From positions 1-11,450 of the forward strand of contig URNK01000043.1 in the NCBI GenBank assembly GCA_900549195.1: 11,450 nucleotides of DNA, given 5' to 3'. The DNA comes from an uncultured Collinsella sp. (lineage in GTDB: Bacteria; Actinomycetota; Coriobacteriia; Coriobacteriales; Coriobacteriaceae). A program made the position numbers and the translations under genes. The number at the start of each line of letters is the position of its first letter. Position 1 is the first letter of the stretch. This document shows positions 5,570 through 11,450 of the stretch, one piece after another. Below the pieces are notes generated by a model. The model ran no database searches, was not told where the DNA came from, and saw only the letters and a program-made list of their open reading frames with translations.

Positions 5570-6727
5570 ATGGACGAAATCGTCTGCGCAAACACCGCAT
5601 TCCGCTACTGGCGCTGCCCACCGCAGGTGCATGACCTCTACCCGCGCCTACCCAGCTCCGATGACGGCTGGCGGACCCTATCCCAAGCCCCTTTCGTAAC
5701 CGATGTCCTCAAGACCCCGATTATCGCTGTTGCTTCGCCAGGTTGTTGTAATCACCACTCGGGATTGCGCTCCACTATTCGCTGGGAAGGGGCTTCGGAT
5801 ACCGGCACAACAACCGACACTCATTTAGGCTTTAGCGTCACCAATCCGCTTAACACGTTATTTACTATGACACGCTTTGTGTCCCAAATAGATCTCGTAC
5901 TGGCTATGTACGAACTTTGCGGCTGGTTTTCTGTTTTCGAGCCGACCCCCGCTGTCGAAATGCAGTTAAAAATCGCGTTAAAGGGGAATCGCAATTCCAG
6001 CACGCAGGATCCGTTCGAACTTGGAGAAGGCGAAGACGAGATTCCTTGGAAACGAGTTTATGCCCGCACAACCGTAAAGGTCCCAGCAAATGAAGGCCAA
6101 ACGAACAATCGCGAGGATGGAAGAGAGGTTACGAAACTCAAAGGTACTTCGCTTTGGATGAGAAAGCCACTCATCGAACTGAGCGACTTGCATCGATTCG
6201 CCGAAAAGGTCAAAAGTCAAATGTGGGGAAAGCAGTTTTATGATGCCGCTCAGCAGGTTATCGGCATTGCTGCATCTCCACTCGAGGTCGCGGGGGTCCT
6301 GCTTCTAAGTCGTTCTCGACGTCTAGGTGGTTCAGGATTCAGATACGTATACCTCAACGATTTAACCCCTCTATCCGAGGAAGCCCAAAGCATCGCAGGT
6401 CAAAAGGTTTGCTACGGTGACATCGTGATTGTAAACCCAATCCTAATGAAGGCAGCAATTATCGAAATCCAAGGTGAGGTCATCCATGGGTCAGGCGCGG
6501 TACTTGACCAAGATGCGGAGCGCATGACTGCGCTCCAGAGCATGGGTTTCGATGTGTTCCTGGTAACCCACGATATGCTTAACGACAAAAAACAGCTAGA
6601 CGCCATAGTCAAAAGCGTCTGCAGTCGTTTGGGGATTCGATATAAAGCCAAATCCGAGGCAATGAAGCGCGCCGAGACGCGACTGCGAGCAAATGTTCTG
6701 TGCAACTGGTTGGAACTCGGAAATTAG
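5570..6727 (+). CDS. AbiEi-like protein with DUF559/Vsr-type nuclease-fold C-terminus
   Basis: A 385-residue protein of a type that I recall as common and multicopy in Coriobacteriia (N-terminus MDEIVCANTAFRYWRCPPQV). The N-terminal half is unassigned. The C-terminal part has the pattern of a PD-(D/E)XK/DUF559-like fold: GD (Asp284), a hydrophobic strand, IIEIQG with Glu299 and Gln301, His306, then D..R...L...G(F).V (about 313-330). The usual Lys or Asp after Glu is Gln here. AbiEi antitoxins of type IV systems have a related layout, but no AbiEii nucleotidyltransferase gene is adjacent, so it is not evidently part of such a pair. The start is ATG 5570 because GGGGAGG (5559-5565) precedes it; the open frame begins further upstream at 5363. 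The gene stands alone between tRNA-Val and the inverted-repeat element, with mixed base composition. A nuclease role is inference. Confidence 0.6.
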   Translation: MDEIVCANTAFRYWRCPPQVHDLYPRLPSSDDGWRTLSQAPFVTDVLKTPIIAVASPGCCNHHSGLRSTIRWEGASDTGTTTDTHLGFSVTNPLNTLFTMTRFVSQIDLVLAMYELCGWFSVFEPTPAVEMQLKIALKGNRNSSTQDPFELGEGEDEIPWKRVYARTTVKVPANEGQTNNREDGREVTKLKGTSLWMRKPLIELSDLHRFAEKVKSQMWGKQFYDAAQQVIGIAASPLEVAGVLLLSRSRRLGGSGFRYVYLNDLTPLSEEAQSIAGQKVCYGDIVIVNPILMKAAIIEIQGEVIHGSGAVLDQDAERMTALQSMGFDVFLVTHDMLNDKKQLDAIVKSVCSRLGIRYKAKSEAMKRAETRLRANVLCNWLELGN

Positions 6728-6779
6728 CCGGCAACAAGGCGCTAGAACGACCTAGTTTTCCTGCTAGTGAATTAGTATC

Positions 6780-6941
6780 ATTTCAAAACTACGCCGGATT
6801 ACGGGGCTGGACCCGGACCGGCCGTCCATACCCTGCATTTCGCTGAATGCGCAAGTCGTCTACCTGCGGTTTTGATTTTACCGATTACGGCATGCTCGGG
6901 GGTTCCCGGCCTGGCCCCGTAAACCGGCATGGTTTTGAAAT
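6780..6941. repeat. 160-bp element with ~31-bp imperfect terminal inverted repeats
   Basis: The left end from 6780 (ATTTCAAAAC...) and the reverse complement of the right end at 6941 agree at about 26 of 31 positions, with uninterrupted blocks ATTTCAAAAC, GCCGG and TTACGGGGC. Between the arms is a small hairpin GCATT (6835-6839) / AATGC (6846-6850) and an internal, partial copy of the ATTACGG block near 6887. No open frame of note fills it and I see no clear target-site duplication. It could be a MITE-like non-autonomous transposon, a genus-specific intergenic repeat, or a structured RNA. Confidence 0.6.
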
Positions 6942-7179
6942 CGCCGGGTCGGCGGGAGCGCGATTGGCCCCGATAATGGGCCCGGCGCCGGCGGGATGGT
7001 CGTTGGGCGGATGGCGGCCCGTGGGGTGGAAGCGAAAACCGGCGAGCGGCGGAACCCGAGATGCCCTGGGCGCGCCCCGCGGGCCGGATCCGGCATCGCG
7101 GGTCCCTTGCCCTCGAGTCCGTGCCGCGCTCTCGTCCCAGCGGCGCCCGCGCCTCCGGAAAGTTTTTCCAAAATTGTCC
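6942..7179. other. GC-rich intergenic stretch, nothing recognised
   Basis: Between the inverted-repeat element and the tRNA-Ala promoter the sequence is extremely rich in G and C. Open frames exist on both strands, but they are low-complexity Arg/Pro/Gly/Ala-rich translations expected from GC-rich non-coding DNA, and none has a ribosome binding site. Confidence 0.5.
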
Positions 7180-7208
7180 TTGCATCGCCGTCCGAGTTCC
7201 CGTATAGT
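7180..7208 (+). promoter_or_regulatory. Promoter of tRNA-Ala
   Basis: TTGCAT (7180-7185) and TATAGT (7203-7208) with an ideal 17-bp spacer; predicted start near 7215, just before the mature tRNA. Confidence 0.7.
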
Positions 7209-7220
7209 ACTTCTTCGCAC

Positions 7221-7293
7221 GGGGGCGTAGCTCAGCTGGGAGAGCGCTTGACTGGCAGTCAAGAGGTCAGGGGTTCGATCCCCCTCGTCTCCA
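7221..7293 (+). tRNA. tRNA-Ala (anticodon GGC)
   Basis: Cloverleaf of 73 nt: acceptor GGGGGCG / CGTCTCC including the G3:U70 pair that identifies alanine tRNAs; D arm GCTC/GAGC; anticodon stem CTTGA/TCAAG with loop CTGGCAG, anticodon GGC reading GCC; T stem AGGGG/CCCCT around TTCGATC; discriminator A. The following bases are CCC, so CCA is not encoded and must be added enzymatically, unlike the tRNA-Val in this window. Confidence 0.96.
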
Positions 7294-7309
7294 CCCGAGC
7301 ATTGAATGA

Positions 7310-7337
7310 GGCTCCAACGCAAGTTGGGGCCTTTTTT
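7310..7337 (+). terminator. Intrinsic terminator after tRNA-Ala / before the ABC-F gene
   Basis: Stem GGCTCCAAC (7310-7318) / GTTGGGGCC (7323-7331) with one T-G pair, loop GCAA, then six T (7332-7337). It lies 31 bp upstream of the ABC-F start, so it either insulates the tRNA or could act as an attenuator in the ABC-F leader. Confidence 0.88.
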
Positions 7338-7368
7338 CATATAGGAACACAAGGTCAAAGGCGGCACC

Positions 7369-9402
7369 ATGATCCTCCTGGTCGACAAGATCGAAAAAAG
7401 CTTCGGCGCGCGCGTCCTCTTTAGTGGCGCGTCCTTCCAGATCAACCCCGGCGAGCGTTTTGCGCTCGTGGGACCCAACGGCGCCGGCAAAACCACCATG
7501 CTCAAGATCATCATGGGCATCGACAGCCCCGACGCCGGCCAGATCCAGTACGCAAAGGACTGCCAGGTAGGCTACCTAGAGCAGGAAACCAACCTGGAGC
7601 ACAAGGACACCACCATCCTTGCCGAGGTCATGGCGGCCGCCAGGGAAATTCGCCGCATGGGCGAGCGCGCCAACGAGCTGCAGGCCCAGATCACCGAGCT
7701 CTCCGAACAGGGGAAGGATGTCGACGCGCTCCTCAACGAGTACGGACAGGTCCAGGACCGCTTTGAGCACCTGGGCGGCTACGAGCTCGAGAGCAACGCC
7801 CGCAAGATCCTATCTGGCCTGGGCTTTAAGGTCACCGACTTTGAGCGCCCGTGCTCCGAGTTCTCGGGCGGCTGGCAGATGCGCATCGCGCTCGCCAAGC
7901 TCTTCCTGCGCCACCCCGACCTGCTGCTGCTGGACGAGCCCACTAACCACCTGGACCTCGAGAGCGTCCAGTGGCTACGCGGCTTTATCGCCAACTACGA
8001 CGGCGCCGTACTCATCGTCAGCCACGACCGCGCCTTCATGGACGCCTGCGTCGACCACGTCGCCGCACTCGAAAACCGTCGCGTTACCACCTACACCGGC
8101 AACTACAGCAGCTACCTCAAACAACGCGAGGACAACCTGGAGCAGATGCGCGCCAAGCGCGCCGCCCAGGAGCGCGACATCGCCCACATGCAGGTCTTCG
8201 TCGACAAGTTCCGCTATAAGCCCACCAAGGCCGCCCAGGCGCAGGAGCGCATCCGCAAGATCGAGCAGATCAAAAAGGAGCTTGTCATCCTGCCCGAGGG
8301 TCACAAGCACATCGACTTTAAGTTCCCCGACCCACCGCGCTCCGGCGACATGGTCGTGGGCCTCGAGGGTGTATCCAAGTCATACGGCGACAAGCACATC
8401 TACAGCGATATCGACCTCAAGCTCTACCGCGGCGAGCACGTGGCGCTCGTCGGCCCCAACGGCGCCGGCAAGTCCACGCTCATGAAGATCCTCGCCGGCC
8501 TGGAGCCGCCCACCACCGGCACCCGGGACCTGGGCACCAACGTCGGCGTCGCCTACTATGCCCAGCACGCGCTCGAAGGCATGACCGAGTCCAACACCGT
8601 CCTGCAAGAGATCGACACCGTCACGCCCAAGTGGACCGTGCCGCAGCAGCGCAGCCTGCTGGGCGCCTTCCTGTTTAGCGACAACGATTCCATCGAAAAG
8701 CAGGTCCGCGTCCTCTCTGGCGGCGAAAAAGCGCGTCTGGCACTGGCCAAGATGCTCGTGGCCCCCGAGGCGCTCCTGTGCCTGGACGAGCCCACCAACC
8801 ACCTGGACATCGACTCGGTGGACATGCTCGAAAACGCCCTGCAAAACTTCCCCGGCACCATCGTGCTGATCAGCCACGACGAGCACCTGGTGCGCGCCGT
8901 TGCCAACCGAGTGATCGACATCCGCGATGGTAAGGTCACGGTCTACGACGGCGACTACGACTACTACCTCTACAAGCGCGAGGACCTCGCAGCCCGCGCC
9001 GCCGCCGAAGCAGCAGGGGAGAGTACGCCGGCCGCGACCAAGTCCGCTAAGGTCACCGCAGCCCAGCCCGATACGCCCGCCGCTGCTTCCAAGCCTGCCG
9101 AGGGCAAAAAGACCAAGGAGCAAAAGCGCGCCGAGGCCCAGGCCCGCGCTGCGCTCAACAAAAAGCTCAAGGGCGTGCGCAACCAGCTCAAGAAGATCGA
9201 GGCTGAGCTCGACAAAAAACGCGCCCGCTATGACGAGCTTATGGAATTGATGGCCAGCGAAGAGCTTTATGCCGATCAGGACAAGTTCAACGCCGCGCTG
9301 GGGGAATATAACGGCCTTAAGCAAGAGCTGCCCAAGCTCGAGGACGAATGGCTGGAACTTTCCACCCAGATCGAAGAGGAGACCGCGCGTGAACTCTCGT
9401 AA
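7369..9402 (+). CDS. ABC-F family ATP-binding protein (ribosome-associated)
   Basis: A 677-residue tandem ABC ATPase without membrane segments, the mark of ABC-F proteins, which bind the ribosomal E site and relieve stalled translation or, in some members, protect from antibiotics. Domain 1: Walker A GPNGAGKT (35-42), signature FSGGW (165-169), Walker B LLLLDEPTN with D189/E190. A charged inter-domain linker follows (about 240-320, containing RYKPTKAAQAQERI). Domain 2: GPNGAGKS (362-369), LSGGE (449-453), LDEPTN with D473/E474. After residue 540 comes an Ala/Pro/Lys-rich spacer and then a C-terminal coiled coil (about 590-677), as in Uup/YdiF-like members. Complete and full length. The start has only a weak GGCGG-type site. 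No own promoter is obvious beyond that of tRNA-Ala. It overlaps the next gene by 14 bp. Resistance versus housekeeping role cannot be told from sequence; the core-gene context favours housekeeping. Confidence 0.93.
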   Translation: MILLVDKIEKSFGARVLFSGASFQINPGERFALVGPNGAGKTTMLKIIMGIDSPDAGQIQYAKDCQVGYLEQETNLEHKDTTILAEVMAAAREIRRMGERANELQAQITELSEQGKDVDALLNEYGQVQDRFEHLGGYELESNARKILSGLGFKVTDFERPCSEFSGGWQMRIALAKLFLRHPDLLLLDEPTNHLDLESVQWLRGFIANYDGAVLIVSHDRAFMDACVDHVAALENRRVTTYTGNYSSYLKQREDNLEQMRAKRAAQERDIAHMQVFVDKFRYKPTKAAQAQERIRKIEQIKKELVILPEGHKHIDFKFPDPPRSGDMVVGLEGVSKSYGDKHIYSDIDLKLYRGEHVALVGPNGAGKSTLMKILAGLEPPTTGTRDLGTNVGVAYYAQHALEGMTESNTVLQEIDTVTPKWTVPQQRSLLGAFLFSDNDSIEKQVRVLSGGEKARLALAKMLVAPEALLCLDEPTNHLDIDSVDMLENALQNFPGTIVLISHDEHLVRAVANRVIDIRDGKVTVYDGDYDYYLYKREDLAARAAAEAAGESTPAATKSAKVTAAQPDTPAAASKPAEGKKTKEQKRAEAQARAALNKKLKGVRNQLKKIEAELDKKRARYDELMELMASEELYADQDKFNAALGEYNGLKQELPKLEDEWLELSTQIEEETARELS

Positions 9403-9685
9403 GGCCGCTGCCGTGGCGATGAGCATCATCGCCATCGCCTGTCGCATCTGCGGCATTTTTATGAGCGCGATGACCGTGCTGCTGTGCTTTAGCGGCCTGA
9501 CCGCCAAGCTGCAGATCGTCGGCTTTGTTGTCGAGCTTTCGCGCGCACTGCCGAGTGCCATCGCCGGCTACGGCGTCATCACCTCGCCCTTTGGCGGCGT
9601 GTTCCGCTTAGATTACGCCATCGTGGCCGTCATCCTGTTTGTGGCCGACTACCTGCTCACGCGCGCCTCGCGCCGCGTCCGCTAG
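9389..9685 (+). CDS. Small membrane protein (98 aa), unknown function
   Basis: Start GTG 9389 is chosen because AGAGGAG (9375-9381) lies 7 nt upstream and inside the end of the ABC-F gene; the overlap of 14 bp implies coupled translation. The frame is open further upstream but is a shadow of ABC-F there. Three hydrophobic stretches are visible: residues about 7-32 (AAVAMSIIAIACRICGIFM), a weaker middle one (about 40-60), and 76-92 (YAIVAVILFVADYLL), ending in an Arg-rich tail, probably cytoplasmic. I do not recognise a family. Its placement between ABC-F and a site-2 protease suggests co-transcription, but gives no function. Confidence 0.75.
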   Translation: MNSRKAAAVAMSIIAIACRICGIFMSAMTVLLCFSGLTAKLQIVGFVVELSRALPSAIAGYGVITSPFGGVFRLDYAIVAVILFVADYLLTRASRRVR

Positions 9686-9694
9686 GGGATTGTT

Positions 9695-10378
9695 ATGTCC
9701 AGCAGCTACTTCATGAACCTGCTCGCCAGCGCGGTCGCCGTCATCGTCGGCATCGTGATCCACGAGAGTGCGCACGCCGCCGCGGCCTGGGCACTCGGCG
9801 ATAAGACGGCCCGTTCGCGCGGTCGTGTCTCGCTCAACCCGCTCAACCATATCGACCCGTTTGGCACCATCATCTTGCCGCTGCTCATGCTTGCCGCCGG
9901 CGGCCCGGTGTTCGCCTTCGCCAAGCCCGTGCCCGTCTACCTCAACAACCTCAAGCACCCCAAGCGCGATGAGGTCCTGGTTAGCGCAGCCGGCCCCGCA
10001 TCGAACATCGCCCTCGCGTGCCTTGCGGCCGCCCTCATGCACACGGCATACGGCAATCTCTATGTCAGCATGTCCTTTGCCGTGGCGTCCCAAATCATGA
10101 ACTTCGGTGCCACCTTTATCGTGGTCAACCTGTCGCTCGCGTTCTTTAACCTCATCCCGATCCCGCCGCTCGACGGCTCGTCGATCATCGTGCCGTTCCT
10201 CGAAGGTAAGGCGCTCGCCAACTACTATCGTCTGCAGCAATACGCCATGCCGATCCTTATCCTGGTTCTGTACCTGCTGCCCATGTGGACCGGCATCGAT
10301 GTGATCGGCCGCTATTTCGACGTTACCGTGTATCCGCTTGCTGAGCAGCTGCTCAACTTCGCAATCGCCGGCATCTAA
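9695..10378 (+). CDS. Site-2 protease family protein (M50 metalloprotease)
   Basis: A 227-residue polytopic membrane protein. The zinc-binding HExxH is HESAH at residues 23-27 in the first membrane helix, followed by NPLNHIDPFG (NPxxHxDPxG, about 48-57), and the third zinc ligand lies in PIPPLDG (D160) in a later helix, all characteristic of the minimal, PDZ-less S2P subgroup. Such enzymes cleave substrates inside the membrane, often in sigma-factor signalling, but this subgroup's substrates are mostly unknown. It appears complete and catalytically intact. AGGGGA at 9684-9689 overlaps the stop of the upstream gene and precedes the ATG by 5 nt, so it is likely in one operon with it. Substrate not inferable from neighbours. 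Confidence 0.92.
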   Translation: MSSSYFMNLLASAVAVIVGIVIHESAHAAAAWALGDKTARSRGRVSLNPLNHIDPFGTIILPLLMLAAGGPVFAFAKPVPVYLNNLKHPKRDEVLVSAAGPASNIALACLAAALMHTAYGNLYVSMSFAVASQIMNFGATFIVVNLSLAFFNLIPIPPLDGSSIIVPFLEGKALANYYRLQQYAMPILILVLYLLPMWTGIDVIGRYFDVTVYPLAEQLLNFAIAGI

Positions 10379-10462
10379 GGTAAACTTACAGGTCGACCGT
10401 GCAAAACGGTTGTAACATGCACCCAAACCGCGCCGCGAAGGCGCCGTCAAAGGAGGTCGAAG

Positions 10463-11275
10463 ATGTCGTATCGCGTGTCGACGCAGGTCTACAGCGGACC
10501 GTTCGACCTGCTGCTGCAGCTGGTAACCCGCCAAAAAGTAGATATCGGCGCCATCTCCATTAGCGAGGTGGCCGAGCAATACCTGGCCGAGGCCGAGCGC
10601 ATCGAGGCGCTGGACCTGGACGTGGCGAGCGACTTTTTGTTGGTCGCGGCAACCCTTTTGGACATCAAGGCCGCCTCTCTGGTGCCGCAGGAGGCCCCGC
10701 GCAAAGTCGATGAAGACGATGACGAATTCGACGAAGACCTCGAGGAGCTCAGCACGCTCGACGGCGACGCCTTGCGCGAGGTCCTGATCCAACGCCTGAT
10801 TGCCTACAAACAGTTTAAAGGCGCGGCTGCGGCCCTCGGTGCCCGCATGCAGGCCGAAAGCCGCATGCACCCGCGTGTGGCCGGCCCCGACCCCGAGTTC
10901 TTGGGCCTAATGCCCGACTATCTGGCCGGCATTACCCTGCGCGGTCTGGCCGTTATCTGTGCCGACCTGGATGGCAAACGGCAGACCTTCTTGCTGGAGG
11001 CCGAGCACGTGGCGCCGCATCGCGTGCCGCTCGACCTTACCGTGGCCTCTGTCGACCGCTTTACCATGGCGCACCAAACCTGCACCTTCCGCGAGCTACT
11101 GGACGGCGACGCCACCACCGAGCAGCTCGTCGTCACCTTCCTGGCCATGCTGGAGCTTGCCAAGCGCGGCTCGCTCACGCTGAACCAGGACGAGATCTTT
11201 GGAACCATCCGCATCAACCGCGTCGAGGGCGCCGAGGCCTACGTGCCCGGCGAGGGCCCCGAGCTCACCGAATAG
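10463..11275 (+). CDS. scpA: Segregation and condensation protein A
   Basis: A 270-residue kleisin. The N-terminus (YSGPFDLLLQLV, then SISEVAEQYL and ASDFLLVAATLLDIKA) is the ScpA hallmark that contacts the SMC neck. An acidic linker (DEDDDEFDEDLEE, about 84-96) separates it from the C-terminal winged-helix part (FLAMLELAKRGSLTLNQDEIFG, about 228-249), which binds the SMC head. ScpA joins SMC and ScpB to form the bacterial condensin that compacts and segregates the chromosome. A strong AAAGGAGG (10449-10456) lies 6 nt before the ATG. The 84-bp gap before it shows no terminator, only a 5-bp hairpin ACCGT/ACGGT, so read-through from the protease gene is possible. Full length for the family. Confidence 0.96.
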   Translation: MSYRVSTQVYSGPFDLLLQLVTRQKVDIGAISISEVAEQYLAEAERIEALDLDVASDFLLVAATLLDIKAASLVPQEAPRKVDEDDDEFDEDLEELSTLDGDALREVLIQRLIAYKQFKGAAAALGARMQAESRMHPRVAGPDPEFLGLMPDYLAGITLRGLAVICADLDGKRQTFLLEAEHVAPHRVPLDLTVASVDRFTMAHQTCTFRELLDGDATTEQLVVTFLAMLELAKRGSLTLNQDEIFGTIRINRVEGAEAYVPGEGPELTE

Positions 11276-11286
11276 GAGCCGCAATC

Positions 11287-11418
11287 ATGTCAACCCTTTC
11301 CACGCTGGATGCAAACAGCCTCAAAGGCGCTCTCGAGGCACTGCTGCTGGTGTCGAGCGACCCGGTGAGTGCGCCCGCGCTGGCCGGCGCACTGGATATC
11401 GCCCCCGGTGAGTGCGCG
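11287..11418 (+). CDS. scpB: Segregation and condensation protein B, 5' part only
   Basis: Forty-four codons remain before the contig end; the adapter starts at 11419. The visible N-terminus (LKGALEALLLVSSDPVS, then LAGALDI) matches the first winged-helix of ScpB, which dimerises and binds ScpA. The ATG at 11287 has AGGAG at 11274-11278 overlapping the scpA stop, giving the usual scpA-scpB operon with an 11-bp gap. The frame stays open into the adapter, but that part is artificial. Truncation is due to assembly, not to mutation. Confidence 0.92.
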
Positions 11419-11450
11419 CTGTCTCTTATACACATCTCCGAGCCCACGAG
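11419..11450 (-). other. Untrimmed Nextera i7-side adapter (not biological)
   Basis: CTGTCTCTTATACACATCT (11419-11437) is the Tn5 mosaic end in reverse orientation, followed by CCGAGCCCACGAG of the Nextera read-2 adapter. Real sequence ends at 11418. Confidence 0.98.

Noticed and set aside
5570..6727. Complete AbiE type IV toxin-antitoxin system
   Set aside because: No nucleotidyltransferase (AbiEii) gene adjoins it; only an RNA gene and non-coding DNA flank the gene.
6847..7230. Plus-strand frame of 127 codons in the GC-rich gap
   Set aside because: Low-complexity Arg/Pro/Gly-rich translation, no ribosome binding site, runs into the tRNA.
6885..7520. Minus-strand frame of 211 codons across tRNA-Ala
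   Set aside because: It contains the GDEGDRTPDLL-type peptide well known as a false translation of tRNA complements, and it overlaps the ABC-F start.
8380..9561. Minus-strand frame of 393 codons opposite the ABC-F gene
   Set aside because: Antisense shadow of a clear GC-rich gene; Leu/Val/Gly-rich translation with no family features.
9608..10870. Minus-strand frame of 420 codons opposite the protease and scpA
   Set aside because: Antisense shadow across two confidently identified genes; no domain recognised.
30..11437. 19-bp inverted repeats at both ends of the window, as in a Tn5-like composite transposon
   Set aside because: They are the mosaic ends used in Nextera libraries, flanked by index and adapter bases, so they are artefacts.
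1..11450. CRISPR array or riboswitch
   Set aside because: No regularly spaced direct repeats were found, and no leader I could match to a known riboswitch class.

Overview
The window is an assembled short-read contig. Both ends carry untrimmed Illumina Nextera adapter (1-48 and 11419-11450), so the biological sequence runs from about 49 to 11418. High GC with C/G-rich third codon positions, the order ABC-F / small membrane protein / site-2 protease / scpA / scpB, and two tRNAs with good -35/-10 promoters suggest a gut Coriobacteriia genome, most likely Collinsella or a close relative. This is inferred from gene content and codon use, not from a database match.

Left part (49-3385): a visibly more AT-rich segment with an FRG-domain protein followed by an overlapping RloA-like AAA ATPase / RloB-like pair. 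Between FRG and rloA lies a perfect 19-bp inverted repeat that touches a TATAAT box. Composition and gene types point to a horizontally acquired, probably anti-phage, module. Middle-left (3386-5072): GC-rich sequence returns with a Doc/Fic-type toxin-like protein, a tiny overlapping upstream ORF that may be a cut-down antitoxin, and a DUF3825 protein 24 bp downstream in the same reading frame. A possible one-helix membrane peptide overlaps the DUF3825 end.

Middle (5073-7337): tRNA-Val(CAC) with promoter and terminator, then a 385-residue protein with an AbiEi-like overall layout and a DUF559/Vsr-like (PD-(D/E)XK-type) C-terminus. A gene-free stretch of about 490 bp follows. It holds a previously unlabelled 160-bp element with roughly 31-bp imperfect terminal inverted repeats, then very GC-rich sequence, then tRNA-Ala(GGC) with promoter and terminator.

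Right part (7369-11418): a tightly packed housekeeping block. An ABC-F translation ATPase overlaps a 98-residue membrane protein, followed by an M50 site-2 protease family protein, scpA, and the first 44 codons of scpB, cut off by the adapter. ScpA and ScpB act together with SMC in chromosome condensation and segregation. The left two thirds are accessory (defence, toxin, nuclease-like) and the right third is core genome.
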